The notes under the pieces are model-generated. The model was not told the DNA's origin. It saw only the letters and a program-made list of their open reading frames with translations, and did not search any database. From Bacillota bacterium (GTDB taxonomy: Bacteria > Armatimonadota > Hebobacteria > Hebobacterales > Hebobacteraceae): DNA of 6,751 nt. Below are positions 6,380 to 6,751 of this stretch, piece by piece; the stretch's first letter is position 1, and every line of letters starts with the position of its first letter. The stretch spans positions 1 through 6,751 of the forward strand of contig DAOVEW010000058.1 in assembly GCA_030668755.1 (NCBI GenBank). The letters run 5' to 3'. The position numbers and the translations under genes are program-made.

Positions 6380-6751
6380 CCGGGCTGGAGCGCATTCGCA
6401 GGTCCGTGCGCTTCGAGCCCACCGACCGCGTGCCAGTGGCACCTCTTCTGGGGGCGCACGCCGTCGCTCTTGCTGGCATCCCCCACGAGCGCGCCTGTCA
6501 GGATGCCGCTGCCCAGGCCGAGGCCCTGCTGCGAGCCGTCCAAACCTACCGGCCCGACGCTATCTTCACCCTCATGGATCTCAGCGCAGAGCCGGAGGCC
6601 CTCGGCGCCGGAGCCGAAATGCGCCCCGGTCAGCCGCCGGTCATTACTCGCCACCTCCACCGAGACCAGCTCGATACTGACACCCTCGAACAACGCATCC
6701 TCACGGCTCGCGTCCCCGTCTTCGTTGAAACGGTCTCCCGTCTGCGAGATG
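6376..6751 (+). CDS. Second UROD-family methyltransferase (MtaA-like), N-terminal part, cut by window end
   Basis: This is a partial gene. The 125 visible residues from TTG 6376 are open to the window edge and match the N-terminus of UROD-fold corrinoid methyltransferases: GLERIRRSVRFEPTDRVPVA (3-22), a helix at about 43-57 with AQAEALLRAVQTY, then DAIFTLMDLSAEPEALGAGA (61-80) and RPGQPPVI (83-90). MDLSAEPEALG resembles the D-L-(S/T)-V-E-A-E-A-(L/M)-G stretch of MtaA/MtbA/CmuA more closely than the first UROD-family protein here does (HDLGLDVDALG). The first methionine codon in frame is internal, and TTG fits the family N-terminus, the strong ggagga site and the 4-nt overlap with the corrinoid gene. 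The zinc-ligand region lies beyond the window. It may be the second methyltransferase of the pair, for example passing the methyl group from the corrinoid to its final acceptor, but which enzyme faces which partner is inference. Confidence 0.82.
   Translation, partial: MTGLERIRRSVRFEPTDRVPVAPLLGAHAVALAGIPHERACQDAAAQAEALLRAVQTYRPDAIFTLMDLSAEPEALGAGAEMRPGQPPVITRHLHRDQLDTDTLEQRILTARVPVFVETVSRLRD

Noticed and set aside
4703..6442. Very long open frame on the minus strand (579 codons) opposite the methyltransferase genes.
   Set aside because: It is antisense to three well-recognised proteins. Long antisense frames are expected in GC-rich DNA with G/C-biased third positions, and its translation resembles no family I know.

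Overview
The window looks like chromosomal DNA of a diderm (Gram-negative) bacterium. It is GC-rich with a strong G/C preference at third codon positions, and it encodes two probable lipoproteins and an outer-membrane beta-barrel porin. The phylum cannot be fixed from this sequence. Many UROD-fold methyltransferases beside corrinoid proteins are common in uncultured Planctomycetota/Lentisphaerota-like and other anaerobic lineages, but that placement is only an inference.

All eight genes lie on the + strand with tiny gaps (5 to 45 nt, one 4-nt overlap) and read as one operon running past both window edges. Region 1 (1-3288) is a NitT/TauT-type (SsuABC/TauABC/NrtBCD-like) ABC importer: the C-terminal half of a permease, a complete ATPase, and two different tandem substrate-binding lipoproteins. 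Region 2 (3334-4599) is an OprO/OprP-like porin. Region 3 (4616-6751) is a corrinoid methyl-transfer module: a UROD-family methyltransferase, a stand-alone corrinoid (B12-binding) protein, and the 5' part of a second UROD-family methyltransferase that starts with TTG.

Taken together, the layout suggests a path from the outside inward. A solute crosses the outer membrane through the porin, is captured by one or both lipoprotein receptors, and is imported by the ABC transporter. A methyl group is then removed onto the corrinoid protein by one UROD-family enzyme and passed on by the other. The substrate is not identifiable from sequence. No MttB/MtaB-type substrate methyltransferase is present in the window, so one of the two UROD-family proteins may fill that role. 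The first of them has an altered putative zinc site (His-Pro-His in place of the His-X-Cys seen in MtaA/MtbA).

There is no gene-free stretch over 300 bases, and no RNA gene, mobile element, CRISPR array or convincing terminator was seen. The promoter is presumably upstream of the window.
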